Shown: positions 22,676 to 38,006, numbered from the stretch's first letter. The stretch is 62,000 bases of DNA from Diphasiastrum complanatum (GCA_029204225.1 CM055107.1:1849218-1911217); one strand, 5' to 3'. A program made the numbers and translations. Notes: generated by a model from the letters alone, not told the origin.

Positions 22676-25177
22676 ACCATTGACACCTTATCTGTTCCAT
22701 TCAAGTCCTTAAGAAAGCTTGAAACAGACTTGATGACAAGGCTTATGAGTGAATTCATCTTTCATCTTCACTAGCTCCAAATTCCTTTGCCAGGTATCCC
22801 CCCATTAGTGAAAAAGCACAAAAAGCACAGAATGAACCATGGGAAATGTGCAAATTAAAGCAACAATTCCATATGCTGAGCACCAGATTAATCCATTGAG
22901 CACAAATTTCACCACTTCGCTCAAAGTCATTGCTTATTCCTCGCAATGCCTGAACATTTCAGGAATTAGTAAGAATCTCTCTTTGTCAAAAAACGGAAAA
23001 TCAATGTATGCAGATACAAACACAATTCCACGCAATAGATCAAAGATTCTATCAGGCTAGTTATAAAGTACCATTCAGAAAGAGCTTCATCACAGACTGC
23101 CTCGAACAGAGATATTCTTCATAGACTCGTAAAATAACGATCAGTTTCAAAAGTAAGAAACCCCTTTAAGTTAAATCCAAAGAATGCAATTTCGTCTATA
23201 TATAAGAATACCCTTCCCTCTGAAGTATACAAAATGCACAGTAGTTAATTCAATCTGAAAAATAAGAATCATCTGTGTCGCAAAGAGTACAAGAAGCCTC
23301 GACCATTGTTTCCAGAAAAGTACAGATCCACAAGAATGATCAAGAACCATCTTCAAGTATATCAAAAGCATGGATAAATTTGAGCAAAACATGTAAGTCA
23401 GGGAAATTTGAATGGATCACAAATTCACAATTAGTTCAATGTTATTGATGTCGGAGCGCAAATATCCATGTCATAGAAACATTTCCTAGTGGTCATGTTC
23501 CGAAACAGGTTCATCCATGGGCAGTTGTAGAGTTGAAAACTTAAGATTGCATGGGAACATCAAAATAGCCATGTACTGATCTGAAATCTGAAACAACGAG
23601 CACTCTGTTGATCAGCTATTGCTTTATCCTGTTTGTTGGAAGCATATGTTTACAACAGTCTTCAACGCAACTGCTCAGTTGCTGTTGACTTTACACTCCA
23701 GAGTCCATGCATATGCATTTTGGATACATTCGAACAGTAAAGAATTTTTGATAGTTTGATCAATGTTATAAAACCACTCCTTTGTTGTGTAAGCAATGAG
23801 ACCCAATTTTCAAGGAACGCATAGATGCTGACTGCAGTTTGCTTAGATCTTCCAGTTCAGTGTCCCAAATGCCATTGCCTTTAATACACAGAGCCAAGCA
23901 TCTAAATGCCCAACAGCACACTTGTATGGATGATGTAATTTGGCCCCAACATTATACAAAAAGACCAAAAAAAAAATTTGAAATAAAAATACATACCAAA
24001 TCTTTTTTTTCCAAGGCTCATACAACGTTTTGGAAAACCTTCCATTCCAGAATAAGCTGGGCAACTCTAGCCTGTTAGTAAAGGTCCTGCTGTAAATATA
24101 AGTTCTCTTACAAGCATTCATTGTACTTCATCTACTTGTTTTCACATCCAGAAATGTTGTATAGATCGCGGTCACAATTTTAGCCTACGACATTGAGATC
24201 TCCCTTTCCATTTACGAATTTCACATTATTAGAAATGTTGTCTATTTTCTTGCATTGCTCACTAGGTCATGCATCTCCCATGTCAATTAATCTTGGTATG
24301 TACTATGGCTTCTGGACTAAGTTTGAGGTGCCAATTCTAAATTTAATAGCTTCATAGGCAGTGATTAACTAATAGTCCATGGACATACAAATATTAAACG
24401 CTATAAGTACTCCCAAACTGAGACATCTGGTAATTAGTCTGGCAATGTGTATTTGGGCCATAGTGACTAGGGAACGGGAAGGAGGCACACAAACATCCCG
24501 AAGAAAATGGGAACAAGAACGAGAACACGATGTAGCTGTAATATGAAGATATAACTATACTTTACAACTTGAAATTTATAGAAACTTGTACTTTCAATGA
24601 TTTTTTGTTTCCTCCCTTACTTTTTTGGAATTTAAGACTATATAGAAACTGTGACTAGAAAACATGTTCCCAATCACATTCCCATCTATTCCCAAGTCCT
24701 AGGAACACGTTGCCAATCAAGACAAGTCTAGGAATGTGTGGCATGTCCAAAACATTACATTCCCCATTCCATGGTCACTAAGGTGTGGGCTCCTACCCCG
24801 AGGTGCTTGATACAAGGTCTACTGAATGTGTCTTGTACTTGTTCAATAAAGTTTGACACATGTACATGCAGCATGATTTTCTCCTAGGTTGTGTTGTGTA
24901 TGTGTCTCCTATGCCATGGCGTATACATGTTTATTGTGATACTATGACGATATATGTACAATCTATAGACATCTTCATAACCAAGCTACCATCATTGTTG
25001 TGTAAAGAGAATGCTTATTTCCAAAATTGGCATCAAAGAATGCTTGATTTCAAATGTGTGGTATTAGAGTCTATAATGGTTTGGAGGTTTGTCCTTTCAA
25101 TTACTTGTAAGGTGAGACAATCTCACAAATTTGTGTAAAACACATAGGTGTTTGTGGTAAGGTGAGCGTTCCATCGT

Positions 25178-25181
25178 GCGC

Positions 25182-25216
<35 letters not shown>
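25178..25216. repeat. (TG)n microsatellite
   Basis: GCGCGCGCACG followed by about 15 TG units; alternating purine-pyrimidine throughout. Confidence 0.9.
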
Positions 25217-25220
<4 letters not shown>

Positions 25221-26769
25221 CTTAAACTTGAGAGAAATTTAAGAATTGCGAGGAGAGACCCGAGTTTTTAAAAGTTGTGAAAATCCTAGAGTAGAGATTT
25301 GGGAACATCAATGGCTAAAAATTTGTGATGTGAAGAAAAATCAAGGTCATCGATTCGCAACATATTTTTTAAGTGTTGAAGAAAAAATCAACAACTTATC
25401 AAAAAAAATTCAAAACAAAATGGTGAAAATTGATTTTGAATCACATAGTGAGAAGTGTTTCCTTCCAGGCAAGGTCTAGTAAAGTGAGAAAAAGAATAGA
25501 CTTTAGAAACCAACTTTAATATTAGCTTCTTGGAACCAATTTGGATTAAAAAAAAGGGAGACTCAGATCCTATGATAAGGCATAAACTACTTAATGATAA
25601 GAAGGATCAGTGAAAGATCATCACATATCTAACCAACAATCATTTAGGTTAAAATTACCAAAATGAAACTCAAAGCTAGGTTGTTTATCTTTTGAGACTT
25701 TTGAGCACAAAATTGAAATATCCTTGTCTAGAAATTTATCATACAAGTTTCTTTTGAATTTATAGTTAAGCAAATCAGTATAAATTTCCTACCACTAACT
25801 AGTTTGAAATGACATTTTTGCTTTTGAAGGAAAATTCTCAGGAGAAGATAAGCCTCATGTAACTCCTAATCAAGTAATTGATCACTTTTTCCTTTTGATA
25901 CCTATAACTTACTATTGATTTTGTTTGCATGAGATTAAAAATAACTGTCCTAAAGAATTTCCCAGGAAAAATGGGAAATTACCAATGATCTAACCATAGC
26001 TTCTGAGTACAAGTTAAGAACTGACATTACCCTTTGGCTTGCCAACAACTAATTTGGAGTTTTTGGTCCTAAGTAGAAGACCAAAAACTATCTCTATTAT
26101 GAGAAGGAAGAATGGCTCCTTCAATAATGGGCATGGAACTATGAAACAGGAGTTTCCCTATAAGAGAGAACAAAACAGTATCTCACTTTGGAGACTTTGA
26201 GGAATAAAACTTTAGCGGAGGAATTCTCTTTCACTGATTCATTTCAACCGCTTAAGAAATACAGGATGCTGCGCCTAGAACAAAATTGTATCCTTTTCAA
26301 ATGACAAAATCCAACACTAAAGAAATGCTTGAAAAGAAATTAGTTTTGAGGTGGCACTTTCAACGTTCGCCAGTATGGAGACGATGACCATTAACCAGGC
26401 CACAAAAGCGACAAAGGTCACTTCTGAAGGGACATTCTATGCCCACAATTTTTTGTAAACATAGGCTTCAAGCAAATTGATTATTTAACACGAAAAATCT
26501 ACCCAGTAGAAATTCACAAGCTCCAAAGATTCAACTGAACATGTAAAAAAAAAACTGCTTTAGCGACGCTTGATTCCAAAACTGAAATTGTCAAAGAACT
26601 TAGAGCTCAACAAAACAACAGCATCTAGCGGCTTTATGGTACTCTTTCCTTCTATTGCCCTCCTCATAAACAAGTTTCAGAAAACAATACAAATCCATCA
26701 TAAAAGCCAAGTACAGACTTAAACTTAGACGTAAGGTTTATATCTGTAAGGTGTCTAGTTTGCAATATC

Positions 26770-27770
26770 AAGATCACAGGGCCATTGAATGCTAGACTAT
26801 GATATTTGACACTGCAAAACTAGGATTGCAAACACAACCTTGAAAAATAATGTATATCCCCTCATGAAGGGAAACATAAAGCACACAAAGTACACAAAGT
26901 AAATAGAATAAAAACGTTGCTAAGGAGAAAAAACTGATGCGATAAGTCCAGTACCTAATCCGTGCCATCAAAATCAAAGGGGCATCGAATGCTATTAGAC
27001 TTCACAGCAAAAACCTATAATTGCAAACAGAATTAGATTATTATGCTTTATACCGAAAAAGGATGGCGGTAAGTAAATAGAATTAGATTATTATACTTCA
27101 CACCGAAAAACTGTGATGGCAAACAGAACCTTGTAAAACAAGACATTTCCCGTCATAAAAGGAAACGAAGTAGAAATGACTACGGGGTTTCCTCCTAGCA
27201 CACAAAGTTAAAAGAATTAAAGCTTTGCTAAGAAAAAACACTTGACTGACTTGATTTAATGCAGAAACAGAGTACAGCGCTTCCAACTCTCTGCTGAAAT
27301 GCTAAATCATGAATGAGATCACAGCCAAAAACTAAGATTGCAGCCGAACCTTGGTAAATAAAACATGCCATAGAGAATAGAAAGAAAAAATTGTTACGGG
27401 CTTCCTTTCTAGCACACAAAGTTCAAAGAATAAAAGTTTAACCAACAAAAAAAAAAATTGGCTGATGTGATTTGATGCAGAAACAGAGTAGAGCGCTTCC
27501 AACTATCTGTTGGAAAGCTACATCATGATAATTCAAAGCCAAAACCTAGAAACAGAGTAGAGAGCTTCCAATTATCTGGTGAAATGCTAGATTATGATAC
27601 TTCACACTGAGAAACTATGATTGCATCAGAACCTTTAAAAAGAAGACAGGTCCCATCATGAAGGAAATAGAAAGCCTTAGAACACACAAAGGTAAAGAAA
27701 AAAAGATCTGATCAGGAGAATAACCTGACTGATGCGATATGTTGCAAAAACTAGAGCGCTTCCAAATATC
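26770..27770. repeat. Diverged tandem array, units about 200 bp
   Basis: At least four units, partly deleted. Each contains, in order: GCTAGATTATGAT-like, CACACTGAAAAACTATGATTGCA-like, AACCTTG.AAAATAA, CCCnTCATGAAGGAAA, AGCACACAAAGT, and CTGATGYGAT..TGCAGAAAC with GAGCGCTTCCAA. Starts recur near 26,780, 27,080, 27,290 and 27,580. Individual copies differ by substitutions and indels, so the array is old. Its last unit borders a short GATCGATC repeat at about 27,790. Confidence 0.7.
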
Positions 27771-27799
27771 TACCTCCAACTGAAGATGATGATCGATCG

Positions 27800-28355
27800 A
27801 TGATCGATTTGACGAGCTATTATAATTATGGCAGCCGATATAGAGAGGAGAAGGCTCCGGCTGGAGCGTGAGACTAGACGAAAGGAGCCAATATTTGTTC
27901 GTCAATGGTGTTACAATAAAGATTCAGTCCGACGGCTTGCATTAAGCCACGTCTCGAATTCGAATACGATCCAACAGATGGCAAAAATAGTAACCAAATA
28001 TATATCTAACTTAAATCATAATTTTTTTGGGCCCAAATTCCAATGGTGCTGCCTGCATCCTCCACATTAGCATATAATGTAATTGGGGTGGGACATGGGT
28101 GCCGTCCATGAAGGATTACGTTTATTCTCATGATCTCACGCTTGAGATTCTAAGGCTTAATCCTAAGCATAAATAATCTTTCTACTAAATTTTACTAGTG
28201 ATGACAATCATAATTGGCCATTGCAATTTGCACCAACCAATTTTTATACGCTGCATTCGACCAAACAATTTACTTTAAAATAAACTTAACGTAAATATTT
28301 TATGCTATTTTAAAAAAAAAAAAATTAGAATGCACTTTTATTAATAAAAAAAATG
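27800..28355. other. No gene recognised
   Basis: A short plus-strand ORF (27,828-28,070, basic N-terminus) has no known family. On the minus strand CTCTATATCGG near 27,840 could be a TATA element; that is speculative. Ends in A-rich sequence. Confidence 0.4.
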
Positions 28356-28600
<245 letters not shown>

Positions 28601-29316
28601 GCTGCAACGTCTGAGGCAAATCTTCCCTTGCAGCAACGACTCATGATCACTGTACTCAAGGCAATTACGATTCATATATGATGCAGAATATGAGAGTAGG
28701 GTTTAATGGTAGCTCTCAAAGAAGCTTCAACATTTTGAGCACATCTAAGAATGTGGAGAATTCGGCAACATCGGTGATGAATTTTGGTAAGCGCTTAGTA
28801 AACACTCCCATTCGGTCTTATGGATCAACCATGGAAAATCCTTGATACAAGGACAGAGAGTAGTGTGTGCCCGGCCAGTTAGGGTACCAAATGAACAACG
28901 AACAAAATCCTCGTTTGATGGAAGGAAAGTGTTATGGCCATATTCCGCTAAGGACATGGAATAGTCCTAATATGGTAGACCGGCCCTCCAGTGTTTCTTG
29001 GTCACGCCTAGATTTTATTCCACGTCGAGGCCTGTTGGTGACTAGTAAGCTTGAGAGGACCCAGACACTCTAATTGAGACATATGGAGTAGTGCATGTAC
29101 GTGTGACTGATATAGGCAGGAGGTATGTGCATGAAGAGCTGTGACCTATTTATAGTTGACCTGCATGGGGATTGGAGCCTAGGTCGGAGAGGAAGAATAG
29201 ATTAGAGCAAAGGAGAAGAGCAAAGAGGAGACTCCTCCCTCGCGAGTTGGAGCAGGTTTATACTAACCACCAGCCTTTACTTTATTTAGTCAATAAGACA
29301 TGCAATACGGGACGTA

Positions 29317-29763
29317 TTGCATGGAGATGTAGTTGGTTCAGCCATCGTTTCGAGTATTGACGATTACACTCCTCTTGGAGTAGATGTTGGTTTGTTTGTG
29401 AGATGGTTAGAGTTTGGGGAGGATGTTACACTGAACAGTTTGGGAGTAGGGTCAATCACACAGGTCTGCTCGTCTATGAGATTAATGGAGAGAAGAGAGG
29501 CGGTTTCGTTGAAGTCTTTAGGTGTAGATTTGACTTTTTTAGGATTGGTTATGCCTGAGGAAGTGCGTAACCACCCGTTGTATAGGACACCTAAGGCCGA
29601 GCCTAGATCAACTAGGACTAAAAAGTTGAGGCATAGATACGGTGCGAAGAGGAGAATTTTAGGTAGGGATGGTCCATCACGTTGTGTTACGCCTGAGGAG
29701 GTGTGTAATCACCCGTCATATAGGATTTCAGAGGCAGATTCTAGATCAGCTAGAGATAGATGA
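29317..29763 (+). CDS. Unassigned ORF before the Helitron
   Basis: 148 codons with an internal repeat: PEEVRNHPLYR and PEEVCNHPSYR about 65 residues apart, each followed by an Arg/Ser-rich tail (AEPRSTRT, ADSRSARD). No family recognised. It is directly upstream of the Helitron Rep region and could be part of that element; whether it is translated is unknown. Confidence 0.3.
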   Translation: MHGDVVGSAIVSSIDDYTPLGVDVGLFVRWLEFGEDVTLNSLGVGSITQVCSSMRLMERREAVSLKSLGVDLTFLGLVMPEEVRNHPLYRTPKAEPRSTRTKKLRHRYGAKRRILGRDGPSRCVTPEEVCNHPSYRISEADSRSARDR

Positions 29764-29861
29764 CGAGGGTGTAGATTTCAGATGAAGATGAGTGCTCTAC
29801 ATAGGGTTGATAGGTTATTCGAGGTGGACAGATCGCTCCTCTGACTCCATCCCATCATGAT

Positions 29862-31620
29862 TTGGAATGGATGGAGTTTTCATGTGGTTGTTGTTCGGCC
29901 TTGAGATGGAAAACAGAAAGGAATAGCCATTTTTGTTGCATGAAAAACAAGGTGCGTTTGCCTTTGATGCCATCATCGCCTTCTAAGCTACTTCATTCGT
30001 ACATGTCATCCGATGACTTGGGAGCTCATTTTAGGAAGTACATTTGGAGCTACAATAACTCACTAGCATTCGCATCTCTTGGGGAATAATGGATAGATGC
30101 ATCTCCAACTCCGTAGGCGGTGCGACGCGTACACGTTTCAAGTGTCTGGGCAATTGTACCATCAGATTGGTGGTTTGGTGCCATCAAATAGGCCTTACTT
30201 TTCGCAGATTTACTTCATGGATGGTGATGATTTGCAGGTGGATCAGAGATTACCTCTGAACCCCGAGCTTAGGTGTGATGTTCTCTCTACATGTTTTAAG
30301 AATGTCACGTGGATCATGTGGGAGAACGTCACAAAGGATATTCGTATCCGCATAGTATCAGGTTGTTTGCAGAGTAGAGTGAGCAGGCAGTTGTTCAATG
30401 CTCCCATGAGCAATGAGATTGCGGTGGTTATGCCTTTAGACGAGACCCCGAGTGACGGAATGTGTGACATCATACTCCATTCCATTCAGGATGGTTTGAA
30501 GTTCATCACACAACATCATTCGTCATATGATGCATTGCATTTTGTCCTGTTATTTCATTTGGTACCAATGGGTGGTATCCGGGAATCCCACATGTGCACG
30601 TCCGAGATGACACACATGCTGATGATGATATCCATAACGATGCACTTTCTAATGCCTTTGAAGAGCATTTAGAGGGTAGTCAAAAAGCTGTCACTGTTCA
30701 AGAGTTTTACTACTATCATTTATAGGTTCGTGAAGAGCATGTTTTACCGATCCATTTGGGTGGAAGGCTGCTGCAAGAGTACGCATGTGACATGATGGGA
30801 AAGATGGTGCAGAATAACATGAACTACTACTACAATGATAATGCTTCCATCTTCTTACATCGGTTCACTGCATCATATGCATCAGCAATACCAAGATGCT
30901 ATGGCCATAGTTAGGGGGTTGGGTTCTACCAATTTTTTTATCACGATGACGGCGACCCCAAATTGGTTGGAGGTGAGGAGAGAGTTGTGATTCTCGCAGA
31001 AAGCTGCAGATAGGCCTGATTTGGTATCGAGGGTTTTTAACATGAAGTTTTAGCATTTGATCGACCTGCTAAAGAATGATGGTATTTTTGGGCACATTAT
31101 AGAGAGGCCGCATGTCGTGGAATTCTAGAAGAGAGGATTGCCTCACGCCCACCTTTTGATTATATTGGAGGAGCGGAGCAAACCCATCACCGTTGGAGAT
31201 TACGATCCTATTGTGTGTGCAGAGATTCTTGTGAAGGAGGAAGATCCAAAGTTGTATGAGATAGTGTTTAGATCTATGATGCACGGTCCATGTGAAACAT
31301 CCTTTCCAAATGCCCAGTGCATGAAGGACAGAAAATGCTCGAAGAACTACCTCGAAATTTCATTGATGAAACATCGGTGGTGAAGGAATATGTTTCATAT
31401 AGGCAGAGAGAGAACGGAGTGACAGTGCATTCACATGGAGTAGAGTTAGATAACAGGTGGGTTGTACCATACAACATGTGGGTTACACTACATTTTCAGT
31501 GCCACTTGAACGTGGAGATATGTGTACATATACATAGTATGAAGTATTTGTACAGGTATGTGTACAAGAAGGGACCTGATATAATTACGGACTAGGCTAT
31601 AGAGGGCGGAGGTGGTACAT
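29862..31620 (+). pseudogene. Helitron Rep (Helitron_like_N) remnant
   Basis: Fragments in several frames follow the order of Helitron Rep-helicase N-termini: a Cys-rich SCGCCSALRW...FCC finger (about 29,880-29,945); FRKYIWSYNNSLAFASLG; YTFQVSGQLYHQIG (about 30,115); PYFSQIYFMD; the GGRLLQEYACDMMGKM block near 30,765; IVRGLGSTNFFITMT..PNW near 30,910; RPDLVSRVFNMKF; the HUH motif LPHAHLLI with His codons at 31144 and 31150; and near 31,450-31,580 DNRWVVPYN and NVEICVHIHSMKYLYRYVYK. HUH Rep starts rolling-circle transposition by nicking DNA with a downstream Tyr. At least eight stops or shifts are present, and the helicase half is missing: the sequence ends at a (CT)n tract. Confidence 0.85.
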
Positions 31621-31809
31621 ATTTTCATGCTGAAAGCTGTTAAACAAAAGAGACTTTCACTATCGAGGATCTCACTAAATTTGAAGGCGCTCTAAGGATT
31701 TTTTAATTATCAGACTTGTCACTAGAAAGGTTGAAATAAAAATACATTTCTATGAAGGAAAAATCGGTTGTGAAGGGTTGGAAAGGCTTCAAAACGCAGG
31801 CCTCGTGGG

Positions 31810-32164
<355 letters not shown>

Positions 32165-32467
32165 GTGAGCACGCAGTTTCGCCCGCTATTGTCTTGTGCT
32201 CACCTGCATCACTGACTTGTATTTCGCAATTAATCTGAATAAAGTGCTATCTAGTTCTGCGTTCAGGTTTTGTCAGTATTTGCAATGCTTTCCGCTCTCT
32301 CTGTCTGACTTTCTGATGGCTTTGTCTGATAGTCTGCTCTTGCTTCCCCTACCATCGCGCATCTTACTCTAAATTTCATTTCATTATTGTGTTCGTCTAT
32401 TGTTACCAATAGTGCACACACCAAGAGAATTGAATGGACTAATCCTCTCACATTCATTTCTCCAACA
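32165..32467 (+). repeat. 5' LTR, truncated
   Basis: Matches 34,225-34,535 (the last 311 bp of the 3' LTR) almost base for base, apart from scattered substitutions and a C-run length change. It ends CCAACA directly before a primer binding site. The first 480 bp of the LTR are missing. Confidence 0.9.
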
Positions 32468-32480
32468 TGGTATCAAAGCT
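32468..32480 (+). other. Primer binding site (initiator Met tRNA)
   Basis: TGGTATCAAAGC starts on the first base after the 5' LTR; one mismatch from the usual TGGTATCAGAGC. Confidence 0.85.
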
Positions 32481-32621
32481 ATTTCTATAGCCTGAAAAGC
32501 TTCCATAGAACCCGATCCTACTAGCCGATAGGATAACTGTTTTCTTGTTTTGTAATTCAACACTAGATACTCATACTTAAGTCACTGATAATTACTACTA
32601 TCATCTAGACTAATCTTCCAC

Positions 32622-33729
32622 ATGGATTCCCAAGGAAAAGCTAGTCCTATCATGGACAAGCTTGATGGAGCCAATTACCATATGTGGAAATTTAAGATGA
32701 GAACTGTGCTAATGGCTAAGGAATTGTATGACGTTGTTACAAGAGAAGAGGCAAAGCCCGAAGCCGACGACACATCAATCTCTCGTTGGAAGCTGAAGGA
32801 TGGAAAATCATTTGTGCTAATTATCCTCAACATCTCGGACATGCAGATCGGCTATGTGTCCGAAGCTCAGACATCCAAGAAAGTCTGGGACATCTTGAGC
32901 ACATTATACGAAGTGCGAGATATAGCTTCCAAGTTACATCTCAGGAAGAAATTTTACTCCCTCAAGATGGCAAATGGTGATTCCCTACATAATCACATCA
33001 ACTAGTTCAAGAACTTGCTGAAGCAAATGGCCGCTGTCGGATCTGTCTTAGACGATCAAGACACAGTAATGCAACTGCTTACAAGCTTGCCAAGCTCATA
33101 TGACAGATGGGTGATGATCATCATGACACACCCTGAACTGACTCTTTCAAGAGTCATCACAATGCTGTTGCAGGAAGACTCTCGAAGGAACGAAACCTCT
33201 AGTTCCTCGACTGTTGACTCTCACGTCCTATACACCAACAAAGGCTCGACTAAGTAGAAGAAGAAAGACACAAAGCCATCAAAGAAAGATTAGAGACCGA
33301 CACATCGTCATGAACAGTTGACTCAACCGACAAAGAAGAAGCTGTTCTGCAGATACTGCAAGCGTACCAACCACGAGATCCAAGACTATCGGATACTGCA
33401 GGCAAAGAATAGTAGCAAAGAACAGTCGAATCAAGTGACAAATGCAACTGCAGAAGCTCCACAGCCCATTCAAGAAGCGGATCATGATGCCTTCATGACA
33501 AACCATCAAGAAGCATCCAACAATAGCTCTTGGTTTCTAGATTCCGGTGCCACACGACATATGACCAGCCATATCGGCTGTTTTGAGTCCTATACGCCTT
33601 ACAGTACCAAACGATATGTTCACCTTGGTGACAATAGCACACAAGCTATCAAAGGTGAAGGTACAGTAAGATTGAGCTTTGTCAATGATCAATGTAAACT
33701 ACATTCAATCATTCACGAATCCAGATTAA
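32622..33729 (+). pseudogene. Copia gag-protease, deleted pol
   Basis: A single frame from ATG 32622 carries the gag (LDGANYHMWKFKMR; UBN2-like core; LLTSLPSSYDRWVMI), a zinc knuckle CRYCKRTNHEIQDY with the last Cys replaced by Tyr, and a protease with the active site FLDSGATRHMT. Three in-frame TAG codons (33003, 33255, 33291) interrupt it. After the protease about 30 codons remain before the G-run at the 3' LTR; integrase, RT and RNase H are absent. Copy therefore non-autonomous by internal deletion. Confidence 0.9.
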
Positions 33730-33743
33730 GGGGGGGGGGGGGG
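33730..33743 (+). other. Polypurine tract, 14 G
   Basis: AAG followed by a G14 run directly before the TGTTGG start of the 3' LTR: the expected plus-strand primer position. Confidence 0.8.
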
Positions 33744-34535
33744 TGTTGGATTTATCTTCTCTACTCTCCTGAATTTTATATTAATGTAGTTCCATTCATT
33801 GCTGCATATTTACTTGCATTGTCACGCAACTCAAGTACTGAAGACGAGCAAGAGAAGACGACCGACATAGAGGAGTATGACGAACTATCGGGTAGACCCA
33901 ACCTGACCGACATATCAAAGAATCTCGACTTATCGGCCACCTCACGCACATCCTCTGTACTGCGCAACCAACTTGACAATGACAACAGCCACGATTTTCT
34001 CTCTTTGACGGTGCAACGGCTCTACTCCTTCTCTTGTACACTCATCTGCATAAATGTAAATAGCACACAAATCATGTAACATATATGCAATTGATCTATG
34101 ATCAAGAACTCGGATTATCAAATCCGATGAGACAGACACAATAGATACTTTTATGCATTGATTCTCTTCTTCAGACGAATCGTCAGTAATAAGCTCATAA
34201 CTTCTATAGATTGTAGTTAGTTTTGTGAGCACGCGGTTCCCCCCCCCCCTCTATTATCTTGTGCTCACCTGCATCATTGACTTGTATTTCGCTACAATTA
34301 ATCTGAATAAAGTGTTGTCTAGTTTAGTGTTCAGGTTCTGTTAGAATTTGCAATGCTTTCCGCTCTCTCTGTCTGACTTTCTGATTGCTTTGTCTGATAA
34401 TCTGCTCTTGCTTCCACTACCACCACACATATAACTCTAAATTTCATTTCATTATTGTGTTCGCCTATTGTTACCAATAGTGCACACACCGAGAGAATTG
34501 AACGGACTGATCCTCTCACATTCATTTCTCCAATA
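33744..34535 (+). repeat. 3' LTR, 792 bp
   Basis: Starts TGTTGG and ends CCAATA (the 5' LTR ends CCAACA), giving the short inverted ends of an LTR. The last 311 bp pair with 32,165-32,467. A C10 run lies at about 34,239-34,248. Confidence 0.85.
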
Positions 34536-36590
<2,055 letters not shown>

Positions 36591-36955
36591 TAACGGTGCA
36601 GTTTGATAAGAAACTGAAGGCCTTGCAGGGAGCTGTAGCACGAATTCCAAACCCACTGGAACAGAACCAGCTGCGATATCCCCGACGAGAGAATGTATGG
36701 TGTCTTGTTTTCACCCAGAACCATACAACAAATGAGTGTCCAGTGTTGAAGCATCACATTGGACGGAGGAGTCCCTGTAGGCTTTCTAGAAGCTTAAAGA
36801 TGCATTGGTCTCACTGCCAATATTAAGACCACCCAATCGGTCCATAGAGTTTCATGTGCATACGGACGCATCAAAGTATGCAATGGGAGCAGTCTTAGCC
36901 CAACCATGAGAATGCAAAAAGGATTTCCCAATCTGATTTCCTTGTTGGTCTATGA
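36591..36955 (+). pseudogene. Gypsy element scraps: zinc knuckle and RNase H
   Basis: At about 36,680-36,750 the frame reads WCLVFTQNHTTNECPVL, a damaged CCHC knuckle like those of Gypsy gag (second Cys replaced). At about 36,850-36,915 another stretch reads FHVHTDASKYAMGAVLAQP, the start of Gypsy RNase H with its catalytic Asp. The roughly 3 kb of pol that normally separate them are gone. Confidence 0.7.
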
Positions 36956-37136
36956 ATAAAGGATTTTAAAAGGTTTTGGTCTTGATTGTCAAGAGGAGCT
37001 TTGTTTTGTTAATCTCTCTCCATGCATCCTTGAGGTGTAAATCTGACTATCCTTTGGCCGGGACAGTACCAAAACCTTTACCTTACTTGGATTCATTTGC
37101 TAACATAGGTCTATTTTATGTTTTAGTCCTCGTTCT

Positions 37137-37993
37137 TGTTGAAAATATCACTTCCAACTTGATGTACCTTGTAGATCTCAAGTTAATTAATCTTGATAGG
37201 ATCTCACACGTGTGGAGTCTGTTCCCACATGTGTAAGAATGTACATAAGTCACTTTTATAAATTTAGATTGATTTTAGCTTGATCTACACTAGTATGAAA
37301 TTGACCTTTGAGTAGAATCTTGAAAATGGTCAAATTGGTCAAACTTTATGTAAATAGATTGAACTTCCATGTGAATGAGTTATTACTCACACATGTCAAG
37401 ATACCAGTCACACGTGTGGATAAGCTTCTAGATGATAAGATAAGAAGATTCTATTAGATCCTATTTTATAGAGAATATTCCTATAAATGTGGAAGACTAG
37501 CTTTTTGTTTTCTAGCCAAAGAGAATAGTCAACTTTGGGAAATGAGCACATATGGCTCCCATTGGTGGATCTGGATGACTAGGCACTCTTCACACGTGTG
37601 AAGGCTTGCTAGACAGTACATAGCTCGTGGATGTACTTGATCTATAAAGGGATCAACCAAATCAATGAGAAGTTGATGTGACATTGGCAAATTCTAGTCT
37701 TGCTTGTATTTTCCACATTTGTCTTGAGTTTTTATGATTGAAATGCATTTGTAAGCTTGTGTACTTTACTCTCTGTAAATAGGCCGTACTGGTACTATCC
37801 TCCACATGTGTGAGGCCGCTCATCCATGTTTTTAATCATTTGATGATCCATTGCTCTTGCTTAAATCATAGTGTTAAGCATCTAGATCAAGATCTAACAC
37901 TTGGAACTTGATAGATCTTTGGATTGAACAATCAATATCTATTAATGATTGATAAGTACAATCATAATTGTGCTTTTTCTCTGAAAATTGACA
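37137..37993 (+). repeat. Putative 5' LTR of the 38-kb Copia element
   Basis: Starts TGTTGA and ends TTGACA directly before a primer binding site. A TATA box (CCTATAAATG) sits near 37,490. It contains three perfect CACACGTGTG palindromes (37205, 37410, 37591) and degenerate CACATGTG copies (37226, 37803); a fourth perfect copy is downstream at 38158. No 3' LTR is present, so the left edge is tentative. Confidence 0.55.
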
Positions 37994-38006
37994 TGGTATC
38001 AGAGCC
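37994..38006 (+). other. Primer binding site (initiator Met tRNA)
   Basis: TGGTATCAGAGCC, exact match to the common Copia PBS, on the first base after the LTR. Confidence 0.9.

Larger units (their letters stand above)
21037..26760. other. No gene recognised
   Basis: Only short ORFs on both strands, none with a recognisable motif. A 27-bp perfect direct duplication lies at 22622-22675, and a (TG)n tract with a CGCG start at about 25,178-25,216. Intron or non-coding transcript cannot be excluded. Confidence 0.5.

Noticed and set aside
27828-28070. Plus-strand ORF with basic N-terminus
   Set aside because: No recognisable family and it ends in low-complexity flanks; not enough to call a gene.
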